Shown piece by piece: positions 14,181-23,123 of a DNA stretch of 64,000 nucleotides. The translations under genes and the position numbers were made by a program. The notes beneath the pieces are model-generated. The model did no database searches. It saw only the letters and a list, made by a program, of their open reading frames with translations, and was not told where the DNA came from. The stretch lies in IMG/VR virus record IMGVR_UViG_3300042691_025267, positions 1 through 64,000 of that record, one strand, 5' to 3'. Position 1 is the stretch's first letter. Each line of letters opens with the position of its first letter. Source of the stretch: a virus.

Positions 14181-14900
14181 TTAATACTTGACTTGTACCA
14201 GATAGTATGTCGCAGTTGTTCCGTCAAACTCAAACGATGCCTTAGCAAGACCCTTGGAAGAAATCTCAAGTGTACCGTTGGTGACTTCCTTATTTGCCGA
14301 AAGAATTTCTCGGAGATAATTTGCGGAGAAACTAATCGGTTCCATTGCCACCGCGGTGTTGGTAGTTGCAGTAATCACGATGCGATTCGTATTAGTTGCC
14401 GCATATCCAAGAACAACGGATGCAGTGTTATCATTTCCTTCACTCATGACAGTGAACGTCTCCACCTCACTCAATGCACCCTTTGCCTTGATAAACGTAT
14501 TCACAAACTTCGGATCAAGGGTAATCGTAAAATCCATCGGAGGCATCTTCTTCAAGTCTGGAACCGTGGGGATTACCGACTGATCGGCAAGAACAAAGGT
14601 CGTCTTCGTGGAGTTATCCGTAATATTAAGAGCAGTGACCTTATCACCCGTGGTCTGTGCACTGACACTCAGTTGCTCATCAAGCACACTTAGAATGGAC
14701 CGAAGTTTCTTCGTATCATAAATACCAAACTCGCCCTGTGGAAAATCAATATCACTCGTACTGATTTCGCCCAAGACATTCTTATCGTCAGAGATGGAAC
14801 GAACGGATAGCGCACGTCCTTCTGACTTCAGCAATACACTTTCACATGAACCACCCAAATTATACTTCGCAATAAATCTTTCAAACTTTGACTTTTCCAT
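14181..14900 (-). CDS. 45: sliding clamp (gp45)
   Basis: DNA polymerase processivity clamp, 239 aa, near the 228 of T4 gp45. The recognisable parts are FERFIAKYNLGGSCESVLLK at the N-terminus, FGIYDTKKLRSILSVL, and the C-terminal YYLVQVKY. It would form a trimeric ring loaded by gp44/gp62 and, in T4, also activates late transcription with gp33 and gp55. A GGAAAGG-like ribosome site precedes the ATG at 14900. Synteny with gp44 and gp62 downstream and gp43 upstream supports the call. Confidence 0.93.
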   Translation of the reverse strand: MEKSKFERFIAKYNLGGSCESVLLKSEGRALSVRSISDDKNVLGEISTSDIDFPQGEFGIYDTKKLRSILSVLDEQLSVSAQTTGDKVTALNITDNSTKTTFVLADQSVIPTVPDLKKMPPMDFTITLDPKFVNTFIKAKGALSEVETFTVMSEGNDNTASVVLGYAATNTNRIVITATTNTAVAMEPISFSANYLREILSANKEVTNGTLEISSKGLAKASFEFDGTTATYYLVQVKY

Positions 14901-14915
14901 AACCTTTCCTTTTGT

Positions 14916-15281
14916 TTAATATTGTCTATCTACGTACCACATCTTGGACAACTTCCCATCAGTAAACCGTGCATAATAATCACGCCATCTACGTGCATTT
15001 CTATCTTCTGGCGTACCCTTATAGAATATAATATCACCGTGGTAGTCTGTCAAGTACTCACGATGATAACTACCTTCTATTTTTTCCATGTATCCCCCCA
15101 ACCAATGGGTATTTTCTTCTACCCATTCCCACTGCCACCTTTCTTCGTATAACTCACCACGTGCAGAAATAACGTATTTAGTCATAACGTTTTCAAGTGA
15201 CTTGGTTTGATACCATTCATTTGTTATTTCTGTATTACCCGGTAATATTTGTTCTACTCTAATTTCGTCGAACATGCCCAT
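14916..15281 (-). CDS. hypothetical protein (121 aa), aromatic-rich
   Basis: The usable start is the ATG at 15281, with GGAG 7 nt upstream; longer starts run into the amidase gene. The protein begins MGMFDEIRVEQILPGN, an opening (MGMFDxI) I know from phage hypothetical proteins of unknown function. It is rich in Trp, Tyr and Glu (RWQWEWVEENTHWLGGYME) and has no Cys. It overlaps the end of the endolysin gene by 23 bp and precedes the clamp. Confidence 0.68.
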   Translation of the reverse strand: MGMFDEIRVEQILPGNTEITNEWYQTKSLENVMTKYVISARGELYEERWQWEWVEENTHWLGGYMEKIEGSYHREYLTDYHGDIIFYKGTPEDRNARRWRDYYARFTDGKLSKMWYVDRQY

Positions 15282-15801
15282 TGTTATACTCCAATAATGT
15301 ATAAAGTTTACCCCAATCAAAATGATCACCGGGATCTTGCTTTCTCCCCCGAGGCGTCGCTATATCACCATGACCTAATATCGTACGTGCAGTGGAATCT
15401 TTGTCTTTGAATCTGATTTGTAATACTTTAATTAACCAAGCCAAACTCGTGTACTGCACTTCCGTGTATTCTTGTGGTGGATTATTCTGTAAGCAAATCC
15501 CAATACTATATAGATTCATTCGTAGATAACTTCTCCACAATGACGGCCCTGCGTGTGCTATTTCATACTTCGGATCTACCAGTTTAATAATTCGACCACT
15601 CCGTTCAATATAATAATGATAGGCAAGATGTCGTTTGATTAACGTTCTACGAGCAACTTCATATCCATCTCCATCATCATAATGTAATACAATAAAGTTG
15701 GTTGACGCTGTATCTCGTATTCTTTTAGCGGCTCTGGGTAGCGGTCTATCAATAACGGTGGGTTCTGCAAGTTGCAGTAACGCTATTAATATCCAGTTCA
15801 T
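15259..15801 (-). CDS. N-acetylmuramoyl-L-alanine amidase (endolysin)
   Basis: Zinc amidase of the Amidase_2/PGRP fold (180 aa) that cuts the bond between muramic acid and L-alanine in peptidoglycan. Visible: FIVLHYDDG with His40, HLAYHYYIERSGRI, IAHAG, ILGHGDI with His144, and KQDPGDHFDW with Asp156 in the place of the third zinc ligand. The N-terminus MNWILIALLQLAEP is hydrophobic and could be a weak export or anchor signal (signal-arrest type), which is uncertain. It lies one base after the gp43 stop, inside the replication operon rather than with late genes. Confidence 0.88.
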   Translation of the reverse strand: MNWILIALLQLAEPTVIDRPLPRAAKRIRDTASTNFIVLHYDDGDGYEVARRTLIKRHLAYHYYIERSGRIIKLVDPKYEIAHAGPSLWRSYLRMNLYSIGICLQNNPPQEYTEVQYTSLAWLIKVLQIRFKDKDSTARTILGHGDIATPRGRKQDPGDHFDWGKLYTLLEYNNGHVRRN

Positions 15802-15804
15802 ACA

Positions 15805-18324
15805 TCAGAACGCAAACCAATCAGAGGCGTTTTGATTTACCTCCGTTGGAATGTTTCCCCAGTTTAGTGCTGTATAGAAATCATCCAACTTATTTCGTAA
15901 CTCATTTTCAAACAGTGCGTTCGTATCAATATGTTCTTTGATCATCTCAATAATTTGTGGGGGATCTTGATATCCTTTAATTGCTAACGAATCAATTTGT
16001 AGATTATTGGGTTTCAGCATCACATACTTAATCTTCTCACCATCAGTAATTCGTTCATACCGATTATCAATCTTAAAATATTCCAGTAATCTATTGTATA
16101 CGATTGCCGCCTTAATGTGCGCAGGTGCTCCCTTCTTAAAAGCCTTCAGTCCCGGCACATCATGTAAAGTATATTCACTGATATTATTTGCTGATGTGTT
16201 ACGGGCAATATCCAAGAAGTCACGGTCATCCAATGAGTGTTTGAATTCTAAGATCTTCCGATCCACTTCAGTTTTTGGGACACTCTTCAGAATATCATCC
16301 AACATCTGTTTCATGAATTCACGGAATGCTTTTGGAAATGATGATCGTACTACATCCAATCCCTTCACGACCATCTTACTCACATCTTGATTGGTTTCCA
16401 AATCATACGTCTTGTCCAATGCGTAACGTTTCTTTGCAACCCAGAATCCAGTACTAGCAACCGATTCTCCTTTAATGAACAAACGATGATCGTTACAATT
16501 AAATGCTTTCTTAGCAAATACATTATAAAAGTTATTTAACTTATCTTCCATTTGTCGGGCAAGATCAATCGTAAACTGCTTGGGTACAACCCCATCAGTC
16601 AACAACGGTTTGGCAGATGCGTAGATAGAATCCGTATCAATATACACTACGTAATCTTTCTCGTCTCCCAACAACTTTTCATAATACTTGTTAACGACCT
16701 TTGCCGTAGACTTAATCACATCTTGTCCAGAGATCGTAACTGCGGCAGCATTGTCAACGTCATAGAAACGGAAGACGGGCAGACCCAGCACACCATACAA
16801 CGAGTTCAAGAAAATCTTCTGAATATGTTGACGACGATCATAATAGTCCGCCAGTTCCTTGTTTCCTTCATTGACATACTTCTTCATGGTATTCTTGTAT
16901 TCTACACGAAGATTAAACCACGTATCCAATACCTCTGGAATAATACCCTTCTTATCATTATTATATAATACACCGTTGGAACTAATAGTCAGATTATTAT
17001 CCACAAGGAATCCCATGAAGGTATCATAGTCCATTTCCATTGACGTATCTATACCCTTTTCTTCCACCACATATGCAACAATTTCTTTCTTGAAGTGTTG
17101 TTCCATATTCCAGTTGCGAACATACCCCACTTTTGTTTCGGGTGAAATGTTCAAGCTCATGATAATGGATGGATACAGCGACTGTAAGTCCAGTGAATAG
17201 ACCCAATCATACAGACCAGGCGTTGGATCCTTTACGAACGCTCCGATGAATCCTTCTTCCCCATCATCCAGTGCTTCCATCTTTTCCCGTGCATTTTGTG
17301 GCTTATCCGTCACAATGATTCCCTTGCGATGCAGATAGGTTACAATCGTACCTTCAAGGAATCGCGATGACATGGGATAATCTTCGTATGGCACGTGACC
17401 GATATGACAGATCCCACGAACCAACTCAATCAACTTGAGTTTCCGATCCATCTCCACAATGATCCGCACGTCCTGTAAGTTATACTCAATAAACTTATCT
17501 AGATCGTCACGGAACAATTGATCCAGTGATCCTTCATATGGAACCTTACCCATGTTCACTTCAATGCGACCAATCGTATCCAACCGATAATTGGGTTGCT
17601 GCGTATAGGTAAACTTCTTATAGAGATCCAGATAATCTAGACTAGACACACCCGCAATCTTATATCGTTCCAATCGTTCCGAATACTTGACCTTACCGAT
17701 TGGACTGAGTTTATTGGCGATAGACTGACCACATACTTGTCTGATACGATTATACAGATAGGGAACGTCAAATCCATTACTATTCCATCCCGTAATAATA
17801 GTAGGTTGGATTTGTTCGTAGACAGTAATGAACGCATGTAATAGTTCTACCTCACTGGTACAGAAGATAATATCTGTTTCCTCAGTAGATTTATTTTCGT
17901 ACATCGCCGTCTTATCCAACACGAGTACAATATATTTCTTAATCGTAGGATCGTATAAGGCAATAGATGTCACTTCATTATTTGGCGTATGGATGTCTGG
18001 GATTCCATTCGTCATCGACACCTCAATGTCAAAGAACAATACGATATTCCCTTCTGATGGGGAATCTTCGTTTAAATATAAATCAGTTAATACCCGTGTC
18101 TCTTTGGGTAGATCACTTTCAAATATATTGGGATGACCACGGGTAAACCTGCGAGTCTTACTCACACGAACACCCGTCATACTTAGATACTTTCCAGACG
18201 GATCTTTTACATACGCATAATTAAAATCAGACAACGGCAAAGTTACCAGACCCTTTGCGTCATCCCAAATATAAACTGTTTGTTCATCGTCTTGCTGATC
18301 AATATAAATATTTTGATACGCCAT
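15805..18324 (-). CDS. 43: replicative DNA polymerase, family B (gp43)
   Basis: 839-aa family B polymerase with 3'-5' exonuclease. Exonuclease motifs: VLFFDIEVS (Exo I), a GWNSNGFDVPYL-type Exo II and YNLQDVRIIVEMD (Exo III). Polymerase motifs: YSLDLQSLYPSIIMSLN (A), KIFLNSLYGVLG (B) and YIDTDSIYAS (C, with the two catalytic Asp). Slightly shorter than T4 gp43 (898). It ends in DWFAF, a plausible clamp-binding tail. A strong GAGGTG ribosome site precedes the ATG. It has its own promoter (18352-18380) overlapping the end of the dUTPase gene. Confidence 0.97.
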   Translation of the reverse strand: MAYQNIYIDQQDDEQTVYIWDDAKGLVTLPLSDFNYAYVKDPSGKYLSMTGVRVSKTRRFTRGHPNIFESDLPKETRVLTDLYLNEDSPSEGNIVLFFDIEVSMTNGIPDIHTPNNEVTSIALYDPTIKKYIVLVLDKTAMYENKSTEETDIIFCTSEVELLHAFITVYEQIQPTIITGWNSNGFDVPYLYNRIRQVCGQSIANKLSPIGKVKYSERLERYKIAGVSSLDYLDLYKKFTYTQQPNYRLDTIGRIEVNMGKVPYEGSLDQLFRDDLDKFIEYNLQDVRIIVEMDRKLKLIELVRGICHIGHVPYEDYPMSSRFLEGTIVTYLHRKGIIVTDKPQNAREKMEALDDGEEGFIGAFVKDPTPGLYDWVYSLDLQSLYPSIIMSLNISPETKVGYVRNWNMEQHFKKEIVAYVVEEKGIDTSMEMDYDTFMGFLVDNNLTISSNGVLYNNDKKGIIPEVLDTWFNLRVEYKNTMKKYVNEGNKELADYYDRRQHIQKIFLNSLYGVLGLPVFRFYDVDNAAAVTISGQDVIKSTAKVVNKYYEKLLGDEKDYVVYIDTDSIYASAKPLLTDGVVPKQFTIDLARQMEDKLNNFYNVFAKKAFNCNDHRLFIKGESVASTGFWVAKKRYALDKTYDLETNQDVSKMVVKGLDVVRSSFPKAFREFMKQMLDDILKSVPKTEVDRKILEFKHSLDDRDFLDIARNTSANNISEYTLHDVPGLKAFKKGAPAHIKAAIVYNRLLEYFKIDNRYERITDGEKIKYVMLKPNNLQIDSLAIKGYQDPPQIIEMIKEHIDTNALFENELRNKLDDFYTALNWGNIPTEVNQNASDWFAF

Positions 18325-18351
18325 AGCACCTCAAGAGTAAATACCTACCGT

Positions 18352-18380
18352 AATATACAACAAAGGGACTTGAAGTTCAA
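18352..18380 (-). promoter_or_regulatory. sigma70-like promoter for gp43
   Basis: Minus strand: -35 TTGAAC (18380-18375), 17-bp spacer, -10 TATATT (18357-18352), followed by ACGGTA. The -35 lies at the centre of the palindrome at 18364-18386. Confidence 0.7.
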
Positions 18381-18386
18381 GTCCCT
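18364..18386 (-). terminator. terminator-like palindrome after dUTPase
   Basis: Perfect 11-bp inverted repeat with one central base (arms 18364-18374 and 18376-18386). As minus-strand RNA it forms a stem of about 9 bp with a small loop, followed by UUGUUGU. The dUTPase stop codon lies within it. It may end the upstream transcript while its centre provides the -35 of the gp43 promoter. Confidence 0.5.
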
Positions 18387-18796
18387 GTGCTGCCGAATCC
18401 GTTTGCATTTCTTCCGTCACTAGACGATATTTCTTGAACTTCCTCTACTGAAAAATCCACGGTCGGAATCAATATGAGTTGTGCAATCTTTTCACCTGCG
18501 TAAATCTTATCAGCACTTTCCGTTGAGTTATATAATGCAATTTTAATCTCTCCCGTGTATCCGTTATCAATTACTCCTGCAACAACAAACAATCCTTGTT
18601 TGGTAGCAACTGATGAACGATCACGAATTAGTCCACCATATCCTTCTGGAAACTGAACAGCGATTCCTGTGGATAGTAGTTTGGTTTCTCCTGCATAAAT
18701 TACAATGTCTTCTACGCAAAAGAGATCGTATCCTAAATCACCTGCATGTGCTTTTCGTGGAAGAGTTGCTTCTTCACGTAACCGTTTAACTTTCAT
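18377..18796 (-). CDS. dUTP pyrophosphatase
   Basis: Trimeric-type dUTPase (139 aa), hydrolysing dUTP to dUMP and so keeping uracil out of phage DNA. All five motifs are seen: AGDLGYDLF (1), RDRSSVATKQGL (2), GVIDNGYTGEI with catalytic Asp (3), GEKIAQLILIP (4) and the C-terminal GRNANGFGSTG (5). Its dUMP product joins that of the dCMP deaminase at 5.4 kb. It starts on the base where the thioredoxin-like gene ends. Confidence 0.95.
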   Translation of the reverse strand: MKVKRLREEATLPRKAHAGDLGYDLFCVEDIVIYAGETKLLSTGIAVQFPEGYGGLIRDRSSVATKQGLFVVAGVIDNGYTGEIKIALYNSTESADKIYAGEKIAQLILIPTVDFSVEEVQEISSSDGRNANGFGSTGT

Positions 18797-19170
18797 TATA
18801 TCCGTTCTCCAAATCGTTTAAATACTTCATCAATATTATCATGAATATATTTTTTCATAGTTTCTTCATCACCACCACCTGGCTTATCCGTCAACTCAAT
18901 CCCTCTACAAAATCCTTTGAAGTGTGGTACGCCAGATATTTTCCATGTTTCATAACAGTAGGTCATTTGTTCTCCTGGTTCCCATGCATGAATCTTATAA
19001 AAACGAATCCTTGCATTTCTTTCCTTGAAAAATTTTGCGGCGGCTTCATAGTTAGGCAGTGTTGCTTGACATGGACCACACTTGTCCCCATAAAACATAA
19101 TAATATGAATATCGTTATCGGGAACAGGTAACCCTTTAATCATGTCATTCATTGTAACTTCTGTAACCAT
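18796..19170 (-). CDS. thioredoxin-like protein with CGPC site
   Basis: 124-aa thioredoxin-fold protein. The redox site is GDKCGPCQATLP (CGPC) after a beta strand HIIMFY; the cis-Pro position appears as GVPHFKGF. Two extra Cys (in TYCYE and GFCRG) and a longer C-terminal tail separate it from classical thioredoxins. GAGG stands 6 nt before the ATG. Located between dUTPase and the EDxHD nuclease, with a second thioredoxin 380 bp upstream. It probably reduces the ribonucleotide reductase or another phage enzyme; which one is unclear. Confidence 0.85.
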   Translation of the reverse strand: MVTEVTMNDMIKGLPVPDNDIHIIMFYGDKCGPCQATLPNYEAAAKFFKERNARIRFYKIHAWEPGEQMTYCYETWKISGVPHFKGFCRGIELTDKPGGGDEETMKKYIHDNIDEVFKRFGERI

Positions 19171-19179
19171 AACAGTTCC

Positions 19180-19539
19180 TCACTTAAGATATCTTTTTAA
19201 CTTAGATCTTATTTTTTTAACATTATCTCTTATATCACATTCCCACAAATTTATAAACCTATATCCAAGTTCTTCAAATCGTTTCTTTCTCTCTAAATCA
19301 CGATTCCAGATTTCTCTTGCAGTTTTTTTCTTACCTTTATTAAAGTAATCCGGTTTATATCTTTGTGGGTTACAGTGCCAGAAATCACCATAACACTCTA
19401 TAATATACTTATCACCGACCAAAAAGTCAACATTATATTTGTCAATTTCTACTTGTACTTTAAACTTGACTTTTAATTTTTTCAGTATATCAAAAACTGT
19501 TTGTTCAATCTTATTAAGCGATGTATTCTTATCGCTCAT
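19180..19539 (-). CDS. Vsr-like (EDxHD) endonuclease, probable free-standing homing nuclease
   Basis: 119-aa very-short-patch-repair-fold nuclease. The candidate active-site residues in order are Glu in NKIEQTV, Asp in NVDFLVG, IIECYGDFWHCNP with His, and WNRDLERKK with Asp, then ELGYRFINLWECDI. This E-D-x-H-D order is that of the Vsr-related EDxHD homing endonucleases; Vsr mismatch nucleases share the fold (FWHGH). The gene is inserted between two thioredoxin genes and is visibly more A/T-rich than both neighbours, which fits a mobile intruder. A DNA-repair role cannot be excluded. Confidence 0.7.
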   Translation of the reverse strand: MSDKNTSLNKIEQTVFDILKKLKVKFKVQVEIDKYNVDFLVGDKYIIECYGDFWHCNPQRYKPDYFNKGKKKTAREIWNRDLERKKRFEELGYRFINLWECDIRDNVKKIRSKLKRYLK

Positions 19540-19549
19540 ACATCAAACG

Positions 19550-19819
19550 TCATGTGGTTTCTCTGGCTGCATCAAATGCGGTAATATATTTTTCTTTATG
19601 ATTTAATCCGACTAATCTAGCAACGATCTGATTATCTTTTTCCACAATCACCGTGGGAACATTACGAATCCCGTACAACTCTGCTGCATCTGAATCGGTA
19701 TCAACGTCCACCGTTTTAAATGTAATATCGGTGAATTGTTCTTCAAACTTCTTGAACTCTGGTGCCAGCACTTTACACGGCTGACACCAGGGGGCGGTAA
19801 ATCTTGTAACATTAATCAT
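19550..19819 (-). CDS. thioredoxin
   Basis: Classical small thioredoxin (89 aa from ATG 19819 with GGAG 9 nt upstream; a TTG five codons earlier is less likely). Active site TAPWCQPCKVLAP (WCxPC), cis-Pro in NVPTVIVEKD, and KTVDVDTDSD before it. It lies 21 bp after the ribonucleotide reductase gene, so it is likely the reductant for that enzyme's C-terminal Cys pair. Confidence 0.92.
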   Translation of the reverse strand: MINVTRFTAPWCQPCKVLAPEFKKFEEQFTDITFKTVDVDTDSDAAELYGIRNVPTVIVEKDNQIVARLVGLNHKEKYITAFDAARETT

Positions 19820-19840
19820 GAACCATTTCTCCAATAAATA

Positions 19841-21691
19841 TTAAATTACTTCACATCCACCACCACCGCACGCAACTTCACCAGCCAGATTCGTATCATC
19901 GCCGATTTCTACGACTTGACTTAAATCAATTGCATGTAAGTGGGAAATTAATTCTTCGTACTTCTCCTTTGTGCAGTCTTCAAACGGAGCCTGAACATAC
20001 GAGTGATCAGAATGTGGCAACACCGACAGTGCTGTAAAGTTTTCCTTGTTCGTCCACATCCATTCCCCAACGTCAACCCATTCTCCATCTTTAATAGATA
20101 CGGTAACGGAGACATTGTTTTTGTTCTCACCCTTACGATGTCCTTGCTTCACCCATTCCTTCCACACCTTACTCACACGATGAAGAAGATCTAACGCACT
20201 TTCTTCACGGGTCACAGCACCTTCTGGAGCACGTTGCGGAACACTGATTACTGACTGTTGGTTGGGCTTGAAGTAATCGTCTTCCAAGAGTTCTGGATGA
20301 TTGAACATCAAGTATGAATAAATACTTTCGTTCTTACCCACTCGTACACGACGGATGTAGTAATCGTTATGCCAAGCGTGAATTCCAGAAGAAGTTCCAA
20401 GAACCAGAGAAGAGGTACCTTCGGGTTTTACCGTAGTAGTACGGGCAGCCTTCTTGATGCCGATGATTTCTGCGACTCGTTCGTTTTCCGCCTTCACTAC
20501 GTTCGCTGCTTCCTTCATGTCCAACTTCAGTACTGCACCAGACGCAATGCCGGTCATACTGACGCCAATCAACGCTTCTCGTTCCGTGGTCTTTTTCCAT
20601 ATATCTCTCAAGTAATGAAAGTTCGTGTAACTTGCTTGAAGAGTCCCGATGAAGGCGGCAGCCCGTGCGCGGGCATTCAAATCATCTTGACTATCAACAT
20701 TACCCGCATTGATAGTGGTCAAGTTACAGAATTGAAAGGGACGGAGAGAGATTTCCGCGCACGGGTTTAAGCCCCAACTTGCATCATTCGTGAAAAAGAA
20801 ACCAGGTTCGCCGGATCCACTAAGTTCAATCTTCTTCCACAATTCTAAGAAGACTTCCTTTTCAATCTTATGACGAACAATGACCGCACTGTTATTCGCA
20901 CGGGCACGTTGTGGATTGTTTTCCCACCAGTTACCGAACTTACAGGTGAGCATATCATCATCGTCCAAATCAAACAGAGAGATCATTGCCGAACGACGAA
21001 TACCACCAGACAATACTGCATCAGCAATGTAGCAAAGGATGTCATGGACTTCAATAGATGACAACTGTTCACCACTCTGCTTACGATCAAAGATCTTTTG
21101 GATGTTATGAAGTGCATCCTTGAGTGGTTCTGGACCAGGCGCCTTTCCGCCACTCGTCAACAGTAATGCACCTTTCTGACGAACATCACGGAAATCAAAT
21201 AATGGAAGTGGCTTACCCTTTAAGTATGAGGCAACCAATACCTTCACTGCATCTGCCCATCCTTCAATACTATCACCGACAAGATATCGGCGTGTCTTTG
21301 ATGGTTTGGTGACCTCTGGAAGTTTTTCAATATGCTGACGTTGTACTGAATATCCTACACCTGTTCCCGAAAGAAGAAGGAACATCACTTCACTAAACGC
21401 ATCTGCGTGATCAATAGGTAAGAAGCAACAGTTATATAGACGTGCGTTATTAATTCCAATCGGCTTTCCTGCGAACTGTAATGAACGCATGGATGGAAGA
21501 ATCTTTTTATCGTATACAAATTTATAAGCTGCTTCAATTTCATCTACTAAATGTGGAAACTTTTCCACATGCATTTGTTTATTTCTTGTTACTAACTCGT
21601 CCCACGTTTCTCTTCGTTGTTTTTCTGGTACGTACTTTGCGTACTTCATGAATGTCGTAATGTCTGACAGCAGCTTAGATTCTAACAACAT
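19841..21691 (-). CDS. nrdJ: adenosylcobalamin-dependent (class II) ribonucleotide reductase
   Basis: 616-aa reductase that makes deoxyribonucleotides with a B12-derived radical, so it needs no NrdB subunit or oxygen. Seen: YNCCFLPI and SGTGVGYSVQ near the substrate site, NPCAEISLRPFQFCNLTTIN with the catalytic Cys and Glu, KPEGTSSLV, and the C-terminal GEVACGGGGCEVI whose Cys pair is re-reduced by thioredoxin. The arrangement is that of the monomeric RTPR type, but it is shorter than the Lactobacillus enzyme (739 aa). The phage therefore depends on host cobalamin. Neighbours: thioredoxin downstream, helicase gp41 upstream. Confidence 0.93.
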   Translation of the reverse strand: MLLESKLLSDITTFMKYAKYVPEKQRRETWDELVTRNKQMHVEKFPHLVDEIEAAYKFVYDKKILPSMRSLQFAGKPIGINNARLYNCCFLPIDHADAFSEVMFLLLSGTGVGYSVQRQHIEKLPEVTKPSKTRRYLVGDSIEGWADAVKVLVASYLKGKPLPLFDFRDVRQKGALLLTSGGKAPGPEPLKDALHNIQKIFDRKQSGEQLSSIEVHDILCYIADAVLSGGIRRSAMISLFDLDDDDMLTCKFGNWWENNPQRARANNSAVIVRHKIEKEVFLELWKKIELSGSGEPGFFFTNDASWGLNPCAEISLRPFQFCNLTTINAGNVDSQDDLNARARAAAFIGTLQASYTNFHYLRDIWKKTTEREALIGVSMTGIASGAVLKLDMKEAANVVKAENERVAEIIGIKKAARTTTVKPEGTSSLVLGTSSGIHAWHNDYYIRRVRVGKNESIYSYLMFNHPELLEDDYFKPNQQSVISVPQRAPEGAVTREESALDLLHRVSKVWKEWVKQGHRKGENKNNVSVTVSIKDGEWVDVGEWMWTNKENFTALSVLPHSDHSYVQAPFEDCTKEKYEELISHLHAIDLSQVVEIGDDTNLAGEVACGGGGCEVI

Positions 21692-21737
21692 CTATACTTC
21701 TCCAAATAGTTGAGGTTTGTCGGTTCTTATAAGTATA

Positions 21738-23123
21738 TCACTCGCCGTCAGAAAAATCGTCGTGTAACTCATTAAATTTCTTTGCTAGAGTTTTCTTCAA
21801 CATACTTTCCCCGGCTTGCATTTGCTTCTTCAATAGAATTCCCTTGGAGGAATTTTCATCATAAATTTCAATTTTTCCAATACTCGTATTCATAAATACT
21901 GGGAGCGTAACACCATCAGCACCGAAACGATTTTTCATTACGTGTGCTCTACCTGTATGATTTGCTTTATCTTCCAGTTTACGGGAAAGTGAAATCACCA
22001 AGTCTGCGTTCATAATCTTTTCATACGACGATGCAATCTTATCTGCTTGAATGACTTCATCTTGGATACTAGACCGTTGTGTTTGACTCGCAGTCCAGCA
22101 CGGAAGTCCCATCTCACCAGAGAGTCCGCGAAGTTCCTTGTAGATTTGTCCAAGTTCTTCATGTCGTGCATCAGACCGTTCTGTAGACCTCATAAGATCT
22201 GCGTAGTCAATCAACATGATATCGGGTTTCATCTTATTCGCAATCAAGTGTTCTAAGTGTGCTTGAATGGTGTGAGTGGTGATGGCGCTAGGTGGATAGT
22301 ATTTAATAACAATATCACCCATTACTCCATCAACGACACCACGAACTTGATCTGCATTATTTGGAATATTCCCAGGTTCAATTCCTGTGAAGATGGTATC
22401 AAATCGTAGACCCACATAATTTTCATTTAATTCTAATGTGTAGTACACCACACGTTTTCCTGCACGTGCCGCATTCGCACCAATCGTGGCAAGTGCCCAA
22501 CTCTTACCGATACCAGACGGAGCAGCAATAACACCCAATTCGCCAGACGCAAGTCCACCACCAATCAATGTATCAATTGCATCCCATCCCGTAGGAATAA
22601 CATTTCGTGTTTCACCTGCCAACCGCATTTCAATATCTTTCTTCCAATCATGACCAATGTTGCGTGGCTGACCAGACTTCAATGCAGTATCTACGAGACT
22701 CTTAATGTCTCCATATCGTCCAGCTTGAAGAAGATCAACGGACTTAATGATTGCAGACTTCAGTGCTTGATTCTTTGCGAAGTCAAGAAAACTATCTTTG
22801 ATATACTGCAAGTCATCATCGTTCTTACGTTGAAACGCCGTACGTAGTTGTTCCTTCACGGCAATCTTCAATACATCATCATTTACTCTATCCAATTCAA
22901 TCTTAAATACTTCAAGAGTAGGAACTGCTTTATATTGTGTGAAATAATCCATCGTCTGTTCAACAATCCATTGACCCGCATCACTTTCAAAGAATTTTGG
23001 ATTGAGTACATCCAATGACTGTTGTAAGAAATCAGTTGATGATAACAAGTTAGCCAACACTTTCGCCTGAAAGGTTGGTCCATATTTTGCCAAATTGTCT
23101 ACGGTCGTATCAGTTTGTGTCAT
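21738..23123 (-). CDS. 41: replicative DNA helicase, DnaB-type (gp41)
   Basis: 461-aa hexameric 5'-3' helicase of the DnaB/gp41 group. An N-terminal helical domain is followed by a RecA-like core: GWDAIDTLIGGGLASGELG, Walker A APSGIGKSWAL, TLELNE (catalytic Glu), DIMLIDYADL (Walker B), WTASQTQRS and the arginine-finger region MKNRFGADG. It unwinds DNA ahead of gp43 and would recruit a primase not seen in this window. It overlaps the exonuclease gene by 14 bp. Confidence 0.94.
   Translation of the reverse strand: MTQTDTTVDNLAKYGPTFQAKVLANLLSSTDFLQQSLDVLNPKFFESDAGQWIVEQTMDYFTQYKAVPTLEVFKIELDRVNDDVLKIAVKEQLRTAFQRKNDDDLQYIKDSFLDFAKNQALKSAIIKSVDLLQAGRYGDIKSLVDTALKSGQPRNIGHDWKKDIEMRLAGETRNVIPTGWDAIDTLIGGGLASGELGVIAAPSGIGKSWALATIGANAARAGKRVVYYTLELNENYVGLRFDTIFTGIEPGNIPNNADQVRGVVDGVMGDIVIKYYPPSAITTHTIQAHLEHLIANKMKPDIMLIDYADLMRSTERSDARHEELGQIYKELRGLSGEMGLPCWTASQTQRSSIQDEVIQADKIASSYEKIMNADLVISLSRKLEDKANHTGRAHVMKNRFGADGVTLPVFMNTSIGKIEIYDENSSKGILLKKQMQAGESMLKKTLAKKFNELHDDFSDGE

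Noticed and set aside
14193-14693. Plus-strand ORF of 166 codons opposite the sliding clamp
   Set aside because: Shadow of the gp45 frame; low-complexity Cys/Arg-rich translation typical of antisense reading.
18304-18311. ATATTTAT motif at the start of gp43
   Set aside because: It lies inside the coding sequence (NIYID codons) and gp43 already has a sigma70-like promoter upstream.
19834-19842. AATATTTAT before the thioredoxin gene as a late promoter
   Set aside because: Only 14 bp from the ATG, against 24-27 bp for the better sites, and in a nucleotide-metabolism operon where late expression is not expected.
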